Assembly (NCBI RefSeq): GCF_024054195.1
Contig: NZ_JAMXLB010000001.1
Coordinates: 3,550,737 to 3,614,736 of the forward strand
Length of the DNA stretch: 64,000 bases
Reading direction: 5' to 3'
Source of the DNA: Flavobacterium sp. NRK F7
GTDB lineage: Bacteria > Bacteroidota > Bacteroidia > Flavobacteriales > Flavobacteriaceae
Both the position numbers and the translations under genes were made by a program. Under the pieces are notes generated by a model. That model made no database searches. It had not been told where the DNA came from and saw only the letters and a list, made by a program, of their open reading frames with translations. Shown piece after piece: positions 24,512 through 33,404 of the stretch. Every line of letters begins with the position of its first letter. The stretch's first letter is position 1.

Positions 24512-24575
24512 CAAAAATAATCTCTTATGAATGCTGTCAAAAGCGTCAACTTCTGAATGGAGTATATCAACTTCT
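24512..24575 (-). promoter_or_regulatory. Promoter with a perfect LytTR-like direct repeat (SBBP gene)
   Basis: On the minus strand: AGAAGTTGA (24567-24575), 12 bases, AGAAGTTGA (24546-24554), then TTG (24538-24540), 18 bases, and TATTTTTG (24512-24519), 24 bases before the ATG. Nine-base direct repeats with 21-base period are the usual form of a LytTR-domain site; GAAGTTGAT agrees with the AgrA-type consensus in eight of nine positions. The adjacent response regulator is the obvious candidate. Confidence 0.7.
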
Positions 24576-24680
24576 AAAACATCAGAACATAATGGAAAAC
24601 AAAAATATAGCGATGCAAGTATATAAAACAAACAAGGTTATTTCAAGTCGGTTATTCTCAAAAAAGTGTTTCATGTAAGG

Positions 24681-25433
24681 TTAATTTAGTTCGCTAATAA
24701 TTTTTAAAAGTTCGTCTTTTTTATCTTTAGACACTGGCACTAAAAATTTATTTTCTAGTTCAATGTAAGTTCCTTCTTTCTTAACTAATTTTTGCAAATA
24801 TTGTAAATTGACTAAATAAGAACGATGGGGTTTATAGAACATGTCTTTGCTCTCCAACAAATCTGTAAAATACTTTAAAGGTTTACTAATGAGCATTTTC
24901 TTTTCATTTTTAAGATAAAACTGGGTATACATACTATCTGCTTCTAAAAGGAAAATATCTTCTAGTTTCACAAACAATACTCCATCTTCCACCGGCAACG
25001 CCAATTTGTTAAATTTCTCAGAAGAAAGTGCTTTCTTTAGCTCTGTTAAACGTTGTTGCACTTGATTTTGTTCTAGTGCTTTCTTGGCTTTTTCAACCGC
25101 TTCTTTCACTTTATTAGGACGAAGTGGTTTTAATAAATAATCGATTGCCGAAAATTCAAACGCTTGAATGGCATAATTACTATATGCTGTTGTAAAAATA
25201 ACTTCAAAAGTAATATCATTAATATCTAAAAACTCAAACAACTGAAGTCCTGAATGTTGGGGCATTTCAATATCCAAAAAAACAATACTTATTTCTTCTT
25301 TCTTAATGATTTCAATACCTTTTAATAGATTTTCTGCCTGAAAGATTTCTTCAATTTCACTGCAATATTCACTTATAATAGTATGCAAAAGCGATCTTGC
25401 TTTGCTTTCATCATCAATAATTACAACTTTCAT
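24681..25433 (-). CDS. LytTR family response regulator
   Basis: 250 residues. Receiver domain (1-118) with acidic pocket DDE at 7-9, phospho-accepting Asp54 in VFLDIEMP, Thr in FTTAYS and Lys in YLLKPL. The LytTR DNA-binding domain (about 150-250) has EDGVLFVKLEDIFLLEADSM and KPHRSYLVNLQYLQKL. It lies 23 bases after its partner kinase gene, so the two are one operon. The cognate kinase is of the cytoplasmic HisK (LytS-like) type, the usual partner of LytTR regulators. Probable targets are the two SBBP genes downstream, whose promoters carry repeats of the expected spacing. Confidence 0.92.
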   Translation of the reverse strand: MKVVIIDDESKARSLLHTIISEYCSEIEEIFQAENLLKGIEIIKKEEISIVFLDIEMPQHSGLQLFEFLDINDITFEVIFTTAYSNYAIQAFEFSAIDYLLKPLRPNKVKEAVEKAKKALEQNQVQQRLTELKKALSSEKFNKLALPVEDGVLFVKLEDIFLLEADSMYTQFYLKNEKKMLISKPLKYFTDLLESKDMFYKPHRSYLVNLQYLQKLVKKEGTYIELENKFLVPVSKDKKDELLKIISELN

Positions 25434-25456
25434 TATGCTTTTATTTTAATCTATTT

Positions 25457-28306
25457 TTAATTTAAAATTGGAATGGTCACAACAACTCTTGTTCCCAAAG
25501 ACTGACTCTTTTCGTCTAATACATCTTCAATCTCAAGTCCTATTTTTTGACCAATATTTTGATTTAACAATTGCAATCTGTTATGACTGGCTTCAGTTGC
25601 AAATGATTTATGTTTTCTATTTTTATTAATTTCTTGACTGGCTTTTCTTCCAATTCCATTATCGGTAATAATGCATTTTAAAACGGCTTCTTTTTCTAAT
25701 AAAAACTGAACATCTATCTGCTTAGCACCTTCTTTATGTAACAAGCCATGTTTAATAGCATTTTCCACAAAAGGTTGAATTAAAAAAGAAGGGATTTGTA
25801 TGCTATCGATATCCAAACTCTCCTTATAAGTAACCTTATAATCAAACTCATTTTCAAAACGCACTTTTTCTAATTTCAAATACAGCTCTAAGGTTTCTAT
25901 TTCATCTCTAAGCGTAATATAATCTTCTTGACTGTACTGCAAATAGCTTCGCATTAAATCGGCAAAATCTCCTAAATAATTGGATGCCAACTCTTTTTTG
26001 TTTTGCAGAATAAACTCTTGAATACTATTTAAGGCATTAAACATAAAATGTGGATTCATCTGTGATTTTAATGCTGTAAGTTTGGATTTATTTAATTCTT
26101 GTATGTATTTTTCTTTCTCAATTTCCTCATTTTTTTTTCGCATCAAATAGCGAATTCGCGACCTATAGTACATGACAACACTACAAGTGATTACTAGAAT
26201 TGCACCCACAATAAATTGCCATTTTTTCCAAAAGACCGTTTCCACTTCAAAACAAAAGGTTTCCATTTGGTTGGAAATTTGCGAATCATCTTTAAGTTTT
26301 ACTCTAAACTCATATTTCCCAGCAGGTAGTTTGGTAAATTTAATGGTATTGTTATAATAATCGGTTGTGTACCAATTTTCATCATATCCTTTCAATTGAT
26401 ATACATATTTTAAATTTCTTTTATCCTTATGTGTTACTGAAAATAAGCTAAATTCTATGGTATTTTCAGAAGAAGACAAAAATTCATTGGTTCCAATTTT
26501 TTTAAATCCGTTTACAATTACATTATCAATCTTAAGAGATGGTAAATTTCGGGAAACACTAATAGCATCAAAATTAAATTTCTGAATTCCTTTAGAAGTA
26601 ATTACATAGATTTGGTTATCCAAAATTTCAAAATCAAAAATAGCATTCGACAATAACCCTTCTGATTTAGTGAAATTTTTAAAAGTCTTTTTTTTCAGAT
26701 CATATCTCTGTAATCCTTCATTAGTAGATACATAAACCCAATCTTTATCATAGATTAGTTTTAATACATTATTAGACAAAAGCTGATCTTTAGTTGTAAT
26801 TTTCCTTATTAATTGTTCATTTTCAAATATTAAAATCCCACTAGAAGAGGCCACCCAAACTTGATTCTCGACACCTATTATGTGAGATGCAAAAATCGTT
26901 TGTCCATCTACTTTAAGTTTAGAAAACGCTTTATTTTTAAAAATTTCCAATCCTGTAGAAGAACCTATCCAAAGGATTCTATTTTTTTCATCATTGAATA
27001 CTGCATAACTTCGTACACTGTAATTTAAATTTTTCCCATCTAATTTTTCATCTAAGTAATACAACCCGGAACGAGTCACAAAATAAATGGAATCGGAAAG
27101 CTGATTTTGAAAAAAATCATATTTATTATAATTATTACTCGCTAAAAAATTAAGATGCGTTCCATCGTAAATTTGACCATTTACAAAAAACAAATTTGAC
27201 TTGGGTACATATTTTAAAAACTCAATCTTTTTCTGATTTTTGAGTTCAATTTTAATGTCATCTTTATTTAGCTGATATATCGTTCCTTTAGTACCTCCAA
27301 AATAAATGTTGTTTCCTTTTTTTGTGATTTTCTTTAAATCATCTTTTTCTAACAAATCATTGTTTGTATAATCGATTACATTTAAATTTGGAATTAATAC
27401 AACTCCTTTTCCAAATGTACACAACCAAAAATTCCCTTCCGTATCTTCCAAATAGGAGGATATAAAATAATCTTTAAATAAAAGTTTGTTGTTATATAAT
27501 GGATTTCCGTTTAAATTAAAACAATATGCCCCGTTTTTAGAACTCGTTAGCCAAACCAAATCCTTCTTTTTAGAAAGTATAGCCGAGTAATGTATTGACT
27601 TATCATTGATAACATTAAAATTGACAAGAGTAAAGTTTTTTTGTTGCTGAACCAATGCTCTCGGTTCTAAATTTACAAATAGCGCGATATCATTCGTATA
27701 GGTAATTTCAGGTTTTAATAGGTTATTAGATATTTGAGGCAATTCTGTTTTAATTACTTTTAGTTGATTATTAGAATACTGAAAAAGCTTTTCATTTTCT
27801 GAAAAAAACAATTGTCCTTTGTCATCCTTTGCAATTTGACAAGCGCTTTCTTTTTGATACTTATAAATCAGTTCCACTTGTTTGTCTTTTTTAACCTTTA
27901 ACAAAGCATTCACAGACACTAAAAGCGCATTATCAGTATCAAAATTTATGTAAATAACACTGGAAATATATTCCTTTGGAATTTGCCAATACAATTCTAA
28001 CTTTCCTTTAACTATTCTAAAAATTTGCCCACTGAGATTATAACAATAAATCATTCCATTATTGTCTTTGGTTAAACCAAAAAGCGACAAATCTTTAACA
28101 ATTGCACTTGAAACAACATTAAAATGCAAGCCATCATAGTGATACAAACCATTATTAGTAGATAACCAAACAGTATTATCCTCATCTTGAATGATACTAT
28201 ATATATTCACACCAGCTAACTCTTCTTCACCAATTATAATATGGGAAGGTTGTTGTGCAAAGCAGACATATGTTAGTAATAGAAAAAAAAGTAGTTTATT
28301 TTTCAT
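25457..28306 (-). CDS. Propeller-sensor histidine kinase (LytS-like)
   Basis: 949 residues. Signal peptide (FAQ at about 18). A large periplasmic sensor of two-component-regulator propeller blades follows (SIIQDEDNTVWLSTNNGLYHYDG is a classic first blade), then a Y_Y_Y domain (NTIEFSLFSVTHKDKRNLKY, LPAGKYEFRVKLKDDS, about 620-695). One membrane helix is at about 705-723. The cytoplasmic kinase has the His in QMNPHFMFNALNSI (His753) and a GHKL ATPase ending in ITDNGIGRKASQ. Unlike hybrid two-component systems it has no fused receiver; it pairs with the LytTR regulator encoded 23 bases downstream. The signal is unknown, in related systems often a glycan or surface cue. Confidence 0.92.
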   Translation of the reverse strand: MKNKLLFFLLLTYVCFAQQPSHIIIGEEELAGVNIYSIIQDEDNTVWLSTNNGLYHYDGLHFNVVSSAIVKDLSLFGLTKDNNGMIYCYNLSGQIFRIVKGKLELYWQIPKEYISSVIYINFDTDNALLVSVNALLKVKKDKQVELIYKYQKESACQIAKDDKGQLFFSENEKLFQYSNNQLKVIKTELPQISNNLLKPEITYTNDIALFVNLEPRALVQQQKNFTLVNFNVINDKSIHYSAILSKKKDLVWLTSSKNGAYCFNLNGNPLYNNKLLFKDYFISSYLEDTEGNFWLCTFGKGVVLIPNLNVIDYTNNDLLEKDDLKKITKKGNNIYFGGTKGTIYQLNKDDIKIELKNQKKIEFLKYVPKSNLFFVNGQIYDGTHLNFLASNNYNKYDFFQNQLSDSIYFVTRSGLYYLDEKLDGKNLNYSVRSYAVFNDEKNRILWIGSSTGLEIFKNKAFSKLKVDGQTIFASHIIGVENQVWVASSSGILIFENEQLIRKITTKDQLLSNNVLKLIYDKDWVYVSTNEGLQRYDLKKKTFKNFTKSEGLLSNAIFDFEILDNQIYVITSKGIQKFNFDAISVSRNLPSLKIDNVIVNGFKKIGTNEFLSSSENTIEFSLFSVTHKDKRNLKYVYQLKGYDENWYTTDYYNNTIKFTKLPAGKYEFRVKLKDDSQISNQMETFCFEVETVFWKKWQFIVGAILVITCSVVMYYRSRIRYLMRKKNEEIEKEKYIQELNKSKLTALKSQMNPHFMFNALNSIQEFILQNKKELASNYLGDFADLMRSYLQYSQEDYITLRDEIETLELYLKLEKVRFENEFDYKVTYKESLDIDSIQIPSFLIQPFVENAIKHGLLHKEGAKQIDVQFLLEKEAVLKCIITDNGIGRKASQEINKNRKHKSFATEASHNRLQLLNQNIGQKIGLEIEDVLDEKSQSLGTRVVVTIPILN

Positions 28307-28581
28307 TCATCGATTTATTACTTCAAAAATACAGTTTTGACGAATTACTTTTAACTATAAACTTTTAAAAATGCGTTTTGAGTTTCTGAAATCCAAAGTT
28401 TTGTTCCATTACGAATTATATATTTTCCGACAATAGACCTATTAAACCATATGACAATAACAATATCATAATTTTTAAAGCCTATTTTGATAATTTCATA
28501 ATTTATTACAATAACTATAACGTTTTAGATACTTTTTAAGAAATAATCTATAATTTCGTACTGTTAACCCAATAGATCACC

Positions 28582-29640
28582 ATGAATATAAAAATAACTG
28601 GATCTGGAAGTTATATTCCTACAGAAATAGTATCCAATATTGATTTTGCAAAGCACGTTTTCCTAAATGACGACGGAACTCCTTTTCCACACCCCAATGA
28701 TGTGGTTGCTCAAAAGTTTTTAGAAATTACTGGAATTCAGGAAAGACGTTATGTAACTACAGATTTAAACACATCCGATATTGCAACGATTGCGGCAAGA
28801 AAAGCAATAGAAGATGCTCAAATAGATCCTGAAACTTTAGATTACATCATCTTTGCACACAATTTTGGCAATGTAAAAAATGGAGCCATACAAGCTGACA
28901 CCTTACCTAGTTTAGCGACAAGAGTAAAATTTGATTTGCGAATTAAAAACCCGAAATGTGTTGCTTATGATATGCTTTTTGGATGTCCTGGATGGATTGA
29001 GGGTGTTATTCAGGCGAATGCTTTTATTCAATCGGGAATGGCAAAACGATGTTTAGTCATTGGAGCAGAAACGCTATCACGAGTCGTAGATTTACATGAT
29101 AGAGATTCAATGATTTATTCCGATGGCGCTGGAGCAACTATTATTGAAGCCACAGAGGATGAAGGAGGTGTTTTAGCACATGAAACTGCTAGTTTTACCT
29201 ATGACGAAGCGTATTATTTATTTTTTGGAAATTCATTTAATAAGACACATAATCCTGATGTACGTTACATTAAAATGCACGGTCGTAAAATTTATGAATT
29301 TGCCTTAAGTAATGTCCCAAAAGCAATGGCTGCTTGTTTAGAGGCAAGTGGAATTGCTATTGATGAAGTAAAAAAAGTATTGATTCATCAAGCCAATGAA
29401 AAAATGGATGAAGCCATTATTCACCGTTTTTACAAATTATATAAAAAAACACCTCCTGAAGGAGTAATGCCTATGAGTATTCATAAATTAGGTAATTCAA
29501 GTGTAGCTACAGTACCTACTTTATATGATTTACTTATTAAAGGACAGTTAGAAGGACATGAACTAAAAAAAGGAGATGTTATTATTTTTGCATCAGTAGG
29601 TGCAGGAATGAATATTAATGCCATTGTATATCGAATGTAA
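28582..29640 (+). CDS. 3-oxoacyl-ACP synthase III family protein
   Basis: 352-residue KAS III-type condensing enzyme. The catalytic triad is visible: Cys135 in MLFGCPGW, His269 in VLIHQANEKM and Asn305 in KLGNSSVATVP; the ending DVIIFASVGAGMNINAIVYRM is the usual glycine-rich C-terminus. KAS III enzymes start fatty-acid synthesis from acetyl-CoA and malonyl-ACP. The insert and the region VVAQKFLEITGIQERRY suggest a divergent subgroup seen in Bacteroidetes that may use another acyl donor, so I do not call it fabH. Alone, with a strong terminator. Confidence 0.85.
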   Translation: MNIKITGSGSYIPTEIVSNIDFAKHVFLNDDGTPFPHPNDVVAQKFLEITGIQERRYVTTDLNTSDIATIAARKAIEDAQIDPETLDYIIFAHNFGNVKNGAIQADTLPSLATRVKFDLRIKNPKCVAYDMLFGCPGWIEGVIQANAFIQSGMAKRCLVIGAETLSRVVDLHDRDSMIYSDGAGATIIEATEDEGGVLAHETASFTYDEAYYLFFGNSFNKTHNPDVRYIKMHGRKIYEFALSNVPKAMAACLEASGIAIDEVKKVLIHQANEKMDEAIIHRFYKLYKKTPPEGVMPMSIHKLGNSSVATVPTLYDLLIKGQLEGHELKKGDVIIFASVGAGMNINAIVYRM

Positions 29641-29646
29641 AAATAA

Positions 29647-29675
29647 AAAAGGGGTTGCTAGTTACAACCCCTTTT
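29647..29675. terminator. Bidirectional terminator between convergent genes
   Basis: AAAAGGGGTTG (29647-29657) pairs exactly with CAACCCCTTTT (29665-29675) across a 7-base loop. Serves the KAS III gene (+) and the amidohydrolase gene (-). Confidence 0.88.
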
Positions 29676-29677
29676 GA

Positions 29678-30958
29678 TTATTCATTTTTATACACTTTTC
29701 CACCTTTCATAACAAAAGTAACCTTTCCCATTACTTCGATATTTTTAGAGGGATCACCATCAACTGCAATAATATCAGCAAATTTTCCTTTTTCTATAGC
29801 TCCTAAATTTTCTGATTGTCCTAACAAATCGGATGCATTTAAAGTTGCGGTTTTTAAAATTTCCATAAAAGGCATCCCAACTTCATGCATGTAAATAAAT
29901 TCTCTCCAATTGTCTCCATGAGCAAACACTCCTGCATCGGTTCCAAACGCTATTTTTACACCATATTTGTAGGCACGTTCAAAAGTATTTTGAATTTTTG
30001 GACCAATGGCTAACGCTTTTGGAACTACTATTTCTGGATAATAATTCGGAATTTTAGCAAATTGTCCTACCGCTTTTCCAGCAGTTACGGTAGGCACTAA
30101 ATATGTTCCATGCTCTTTCATCAATTGCATGACTTCTTCACTCATATAAGTACCGTGCTCAATAGAATGAACACCTCCAATAACTGCTCTTTTCATAGCT
30201 TCTTCTCCATGACAATGTGCAGCTACTTTAAATCCATAATCATTAGCCGTGCTAACGATAGATTGAATCTCTTCAATCGTAAATTGAGAATTTTCTCCAC
30301 TTTTTGCTACACTTAAAACACCTCCTGAAGCCGTTATTTTAATTAAATCACTTCCATCTTTATAGCGTTGTCTTACTGCCTTTACACATTCGTCAACCCC
30401 ATTAGCTACTCCTGATTCTGGCCCTGGATTTCCCATTAAATTACTTCGATAACCATTCGTAGGATCGGCATGTCCACCTGTTGAAGCTATTGATTTTCCT
30501 GCTGTAAACACTCTTGGCCCTTTTACTAAATCTGCATTGATCGCTCTTCTAAGTGCAATATTAACATTGGTTCCACCTAAATCTCTTACACTAGTAAAAC
30601 CGGTTAATAAAGTTTTCTCTGCATATCCTACGGAACGATACGCAATATCCGCTTCGTTCAATGTAAATTCTTCTAAATATTGCTTAGGATTCGTTTCATG
30701 CTCCAAATGCACGTGCATGTCCATTAAACCTGGCATAACTGTTTTCGTAGACAAATCTAAAAAAGTGTCGTTCTTACCAACTGTTACATTTTTATCGGTT
30801 ACACTTTCAATTCGATCACCCACTATAACAATATTTATATTATTTAAAATTGCACCTTTTTTCACATCCACAAATTTTCCACAGCGTATAATTGTTTTAT
30901 TTTGTGCCAATGCAATAGAGACAGTCAAAAGCAAGATAACAGAAATTATATTTTTCAT
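29678..30958 (-). CDS. Exported amidohydrolase (imidazolonepropionase / Xaa-Pro dipeptidase-like)
   Basis: About 426 residues after choosing the Met at 30958, which gives a clean signal peptide (MKNIISVILLLTVSIALAQ). An upstream ATG at 31015 would place 19 odd residues in front. Metal site: His-x-His in GLMDMHVHLEH, the bridging Lys in DLIKITASGG, His in AAHCHGEEA and SIEHGT, Asp in FGTDAG. The ending GKFADIIAVDGDPSKNIEVM is typical of this superfamily. It hydrolyses C-N bonds, probably of a dipeptide or cyclic amide in the periplasm; the substrate is not identifiable. Confidence 0.88.
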   Translation of the reverse strand: MKNIISVILLLTVSIALAQNKTIIRCGKFVDVKKGAILNNINIVIVGDRIESVTDKNVTVGKNDTFLDLSTKTVMPGLMDMHVHLEHETNPKQYLEEFTLNEADIAYRSVGYAEKTLLTGFTSVRDLGGTNVNIALRRAINADLVKGPRVFTAGKSIASTGGHADPTNGYRSNLMGNPGPESGVANGVDECVKAVRQRYKDGSDLIKITASGGVLSVAKSGENSQFTIEEIQSIVSTANDYGFKVAAHCHGEEAMKRAVIGGVHSIEHGTYMSEEVMQLMKEHGTYLVPTVTAGKAVGQFAKIPNYYPEIVVPKALAIGPKIQNTFERAYKYGVKIAFGTDAGVFAHGDNWREFIYMHEVGMPFMEILKTATLNASDLLGQSENLGAIEKGKFADIIAVDGDPSKNIEVMGKVTFVMKGGKVYKNE

Positions 30959-31096
30959 TTTTGAAGTATTTGATAGGTTTAAAAATACAAAAAAAGAAGT
31001 TGCTATAATAATCATTTTAAAAGCATTGATTTCTTTGTAACTTTACAACAAATATTTTAAATTCAAAAACGGAATAAAACTGTTTCCTATAAAATT

Positions 31097-31621
31097 ATGT
31101 ACGAGAAAACCTATCCCAATAAACGTTTTAAACTTACTTTAGAATTTCTAAAAAAACATATCGCTACTTCTGAAACCATATTGGATTTAGGAGTACCCAA
31201 TCCTTTTTCTAAAATTATGCAAGCCAATGGATATACCGTTATCAATACCAAAGGTGAAGATGTGGATAAAGATCATAGTACCTTACAAAATGAAACATAC
31301 AGTGTTTTTACCGCTTTTGAAATTTTTGAACATTTACTAAACCCATATACCGTTCTAGAAAATGTAACTTGTAACAAGATTTTAATTTCGATTCCAATGC
31401 GATTATGGTTTTCAGCAGCATACAGAAGCAAAACGGATCCTTGGGACAGACACTATCATGAATTTGAAGACTGGCAACTCGATTGGTTGCTTGAAAAAAC
31501 AGGATTTAAAATTATAGACCGCATTCAATTTACGCATCCTGTAAAAAAAATAGGTTTTAGACCTATATTACGTTTTTTTACACCAAGATATTATTTAGTA
31601 TATGCCGAAAGAGTGAAATAA
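31097..31621 (+). CDS. Class I SAM-dependent methyltransferase
   Basis: 174 residues. The motif I strand is ETILDLGVPNPFSKIM, the acidic residue after strand 2 is in NTKGEDVDKDH, and SVFTAFEIFEHLLNP is the UbiE/Methyltransf_11-type motif for post-motif sequence. Short for the family, with a degenerate glycine motif, so substrate and even activity are open. 15 bases upstream of the glycosyltransferase gene; the two probably share a transcript and a cell-envelope task. Confidence 0.78.
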   Translation: MYEKTYPNKRFKLTLEFLKKHIATSETILDLGVPNPFSKIMQANGYTVINTKGEDVDKDHSTLQNETYSVFTAFEIFEHLLNPYTVLENVTCNKILISIPMRLWFSAAYRSKTDPWDRHYHEFEDWQLDWLLEKTGFKIIDRIQFTHPVKKIGFRPILRFFTPRYYLVYAERVK

Positions 31622-31636
31622 TATAATCTAATTGAG

Positions 31637-32491
31637 ATGAAGTATCAAATTATTATTCCGGCACACAATGAAGAACAGTTTATAGGTTTAACCTTAGATT
31701 CTTTAGTACAACAAACACACCTTCCAAAAAATATTTTGGTGGTGAATGATACTTCTACAGATGGTACACAAAAAATTATTGATCAATTTTGTTTTACTTA
31801 TCCGGATATCATTTCGTCTGTTACCATACAATCAGAAGCGATTCACTTACCCGGCAGCAAAGTAATTAATGCGTTTAATTTTGGATTGCAATTTATTTCA
31901 GATGACTACGATATCTTAGTTAAAGCAGATGCTGATTTGATTTTTCCTCCTCATTATTTTGAAACTATAATTCAACATTTTGAAGCAGATGACACGGTTG
32001 GCATGGCGGGCGGTTTTGCTTATATTGAACGTAATGGAAAATGGATTTTGGAAAACTTAACTGATAAAGACCACATTAGAGGTGCTTTTAAAGCCTATCA
32101 AAAAAACACCTTTAAAGAAATTGGAGGTTTAAAACCCGCTATGGGTTGGGATACCGTTGACGAATTACTTTGTAAATATTACAATTGGAAAGTAGTAACC
32201 GATAAAACATTACATGTAAAACATTTAAAACCTACCGGAGCCAATTACAACAAAGCATCTCGTTACAAACAAGGAGAAGCATTTTACAGTTTAGGTTATG
32301 GTTTTTTAATAACTGCTATTGCATCCTTAAAACTGGCTTTACGAAAAGGCAAACCGTTTTTATTTATTGATTATTTGAAAGGTTTTTGGAAAGCGAAAAC
32401 AGCTAAAAAAGAATTATTAGTAACTCCAGATCAAGCGCAATTTATTAGAAACTATCGCTGGAAAAAAATGAAAGAAAAAATTTTTGATTGA
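31637..32491 (+). CDS. Family 2 glycosyltransferase
   Basis: 284 residues. GT-A fold start YQIIIPAHNEEQFIGLTLDSLVQQT, VVNDTSTDGT (the first Asp motif), DILVKADADLIFP (metal-binding DxD), and a later acceptor-side segment GLKPAMGWDTVDELL. Uses a nucleotide sugar; acceptor unknown. It has no membrane helices. A repetitive palindromic element begins right after its stop and separates it from the ABC permease gene. Confidence 0.87.
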   Translation: MKYQIIIPAHNEEQFIGLTLDSLVQQTHLPKNILVVNDTSTDGTQKIIDQFCFTYPDIISSVTIQSEAIHLPGSKVINAFNFGLQFISDDYDILVKADADLIFPPHYFETIIQHFEADDTVGMAGGFAYIERNGKWILENLTDKDHIRGAFKAYQKNTFKEIGGLKPAMGWDTVDELLCKYYNWKVVTDKTLHVKHLKPTGANYNKASRYKQGEAFYSLGYGFLITAIASLKLALRKGKPFLFIDYLKGFWKAKTAKKELLVTPDQAQFIRNYRWKKMKEKIFD

Positions 32492-32495
32492 TGTA

Positions 32496-32587
32496 AGAGA
32501 TTGCGTTAGTGATGGAAACGACATCCTTTTGCAACATGAAATGGAGCAAAAGATACAGTGTACAGCACGACCTAAAAGGGAACGCCC
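32496..32587. repeat. Flavobacterial palindromic intergenic element
   Basis: Segments GATTGCGTTAGTGATGGAAA, CGACATCCTTTTGC, GCAAAAGATAC and CGACCTAAAAGGGAACGCCC follow in the order I remember from a repeat scattered in many flavobacterial genomes. CTTTTGC (32526-32532) pairs with GCAAAAG (32546-32552). It lies between a glycosyltransferase and an ABC permease and extends the permease frame upstream by chance. Family identity is from memory. Confidence 0.6.
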
Positions 32588-32654
32588 AAAAAAACTTACA
32601 ACTTATCACGTACAACTCGCAACTTCTTATTATTTTAGCAGATATTTACAAACC

Positions 32655-33404
32655 ATGATGTTAATTCGTTATTTATCCCAAATAGGTAGGTATTTTATTA
32701 TGCTAAAAGAGGTTTTTAACAAACCTACCAAATGGAGCATGATGAAACAATTGATATTTAAAGAGATTGATGACTTAATTATAGATTCTCTTGGAATTGT
32801 TTCCTTTATCTCATTTTTCGTAGGTGGTGTTGTAGCCATTCAAACAGCACTGAACTTAACCAATCCTTTAATTCCAAAATATTTAATTGGTTTTGCCACC
32901 AGACAATCAGTAATTTTAGAGTTTGCACCAACCTTTATTTCGGTAATTATGGCTGGAAAAATGGGTTCCTTTATTACATCAAGTATTGGAACCATGCGTG
33001 TTACGGAACAAATTGATGCCTTAGAAGTAATGGGAGTGAATTCTTTAAATTATTTGGTTTTCCCAAAAATAATTGCTTTGTTATTGTATCCATTTGTAAT
33101 TGGATTAAGTATGTTTTTAGGTGTTTTTGGAGGTTATATTGCGGGTGTTTATGGTGGTTTTACTTCTAGTGCCGAATTTATTCAAGGAATTCAAACGGAA
33201 TTCATTCCTTTTCACATTACCTATGCTTTTATAAAAACGATTGTTTTTGCCTTAATATTAGCTACTATACCTTCGTTTCACGGCTTTTACATGAAAGGTG
33301 GAGCACTTGAAGTAGGGAAAGCAAGTACAGTTGCCTTTGTATGGACTTCGGTGGTTATCATTTTAATGAATTATATTTTAACACAACTCCTTTTAAGCTC
33401 ATGA
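32655..33404 (+). CDS. MlaE family ABC transporter permease
   Basis: About 249 residues with five or six membrane helices. DUF140/MlaE signatures: SFFVGGVVAIQTALNL, EFAPTFISVIMAGKMGS, GTMRVTEQIDALEVMGVN (the strongly conserved E-Q-x-x-A-L loop) and YLVFPKIIAL. Partners with the ATPase gene that follows in a phospholipid- or lipid-transport ABC system at the inner membrane. I start at the ATG at 32655 (MMLIRYLSQIG). An open frame reaches back to 32484 but runs through the repeat element and has no family resemblance. Overlaps the ATPase start by ATGA. Confidence 0.92.
   Translation: MMLIRYLSQIGRYFIMLKEVFNKPTKWSMMKQLIFKEIDDLIIDSLGIVSFISFFVGGVVAIQTALNLTNPLIPKYLIGFATRQSVILEFAPTFISVIMAGKMGSFITSSIGTMRVTEQIDALEVMGVNSLNYLVFPKIIALLLYPFVIGLSMFLGVFGGYIAGVYGGFTSSAEFIQGIQTEFIPFHITYAFIKTIVFALILATIPSFHGFYMKGGALEVGKASTVAFVWTSVVIILMNYILTQLLLSS

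Noticed and set aside
30537..31040. Plus-strand open frame opposite the amidohydrolase
   Set aside because: The minus strand encodes a complete metal-dependent amidohydrolase over this stretch; the plus frame has no recognisable motif.
32484..32654. 57-residue N-terminal extension of the MlaE-type permease
   Set aside because: It starts with TTG, runs through a repetitive palindromic element and has no resemblance to the family; the ATG at 32655 gives the usual start.
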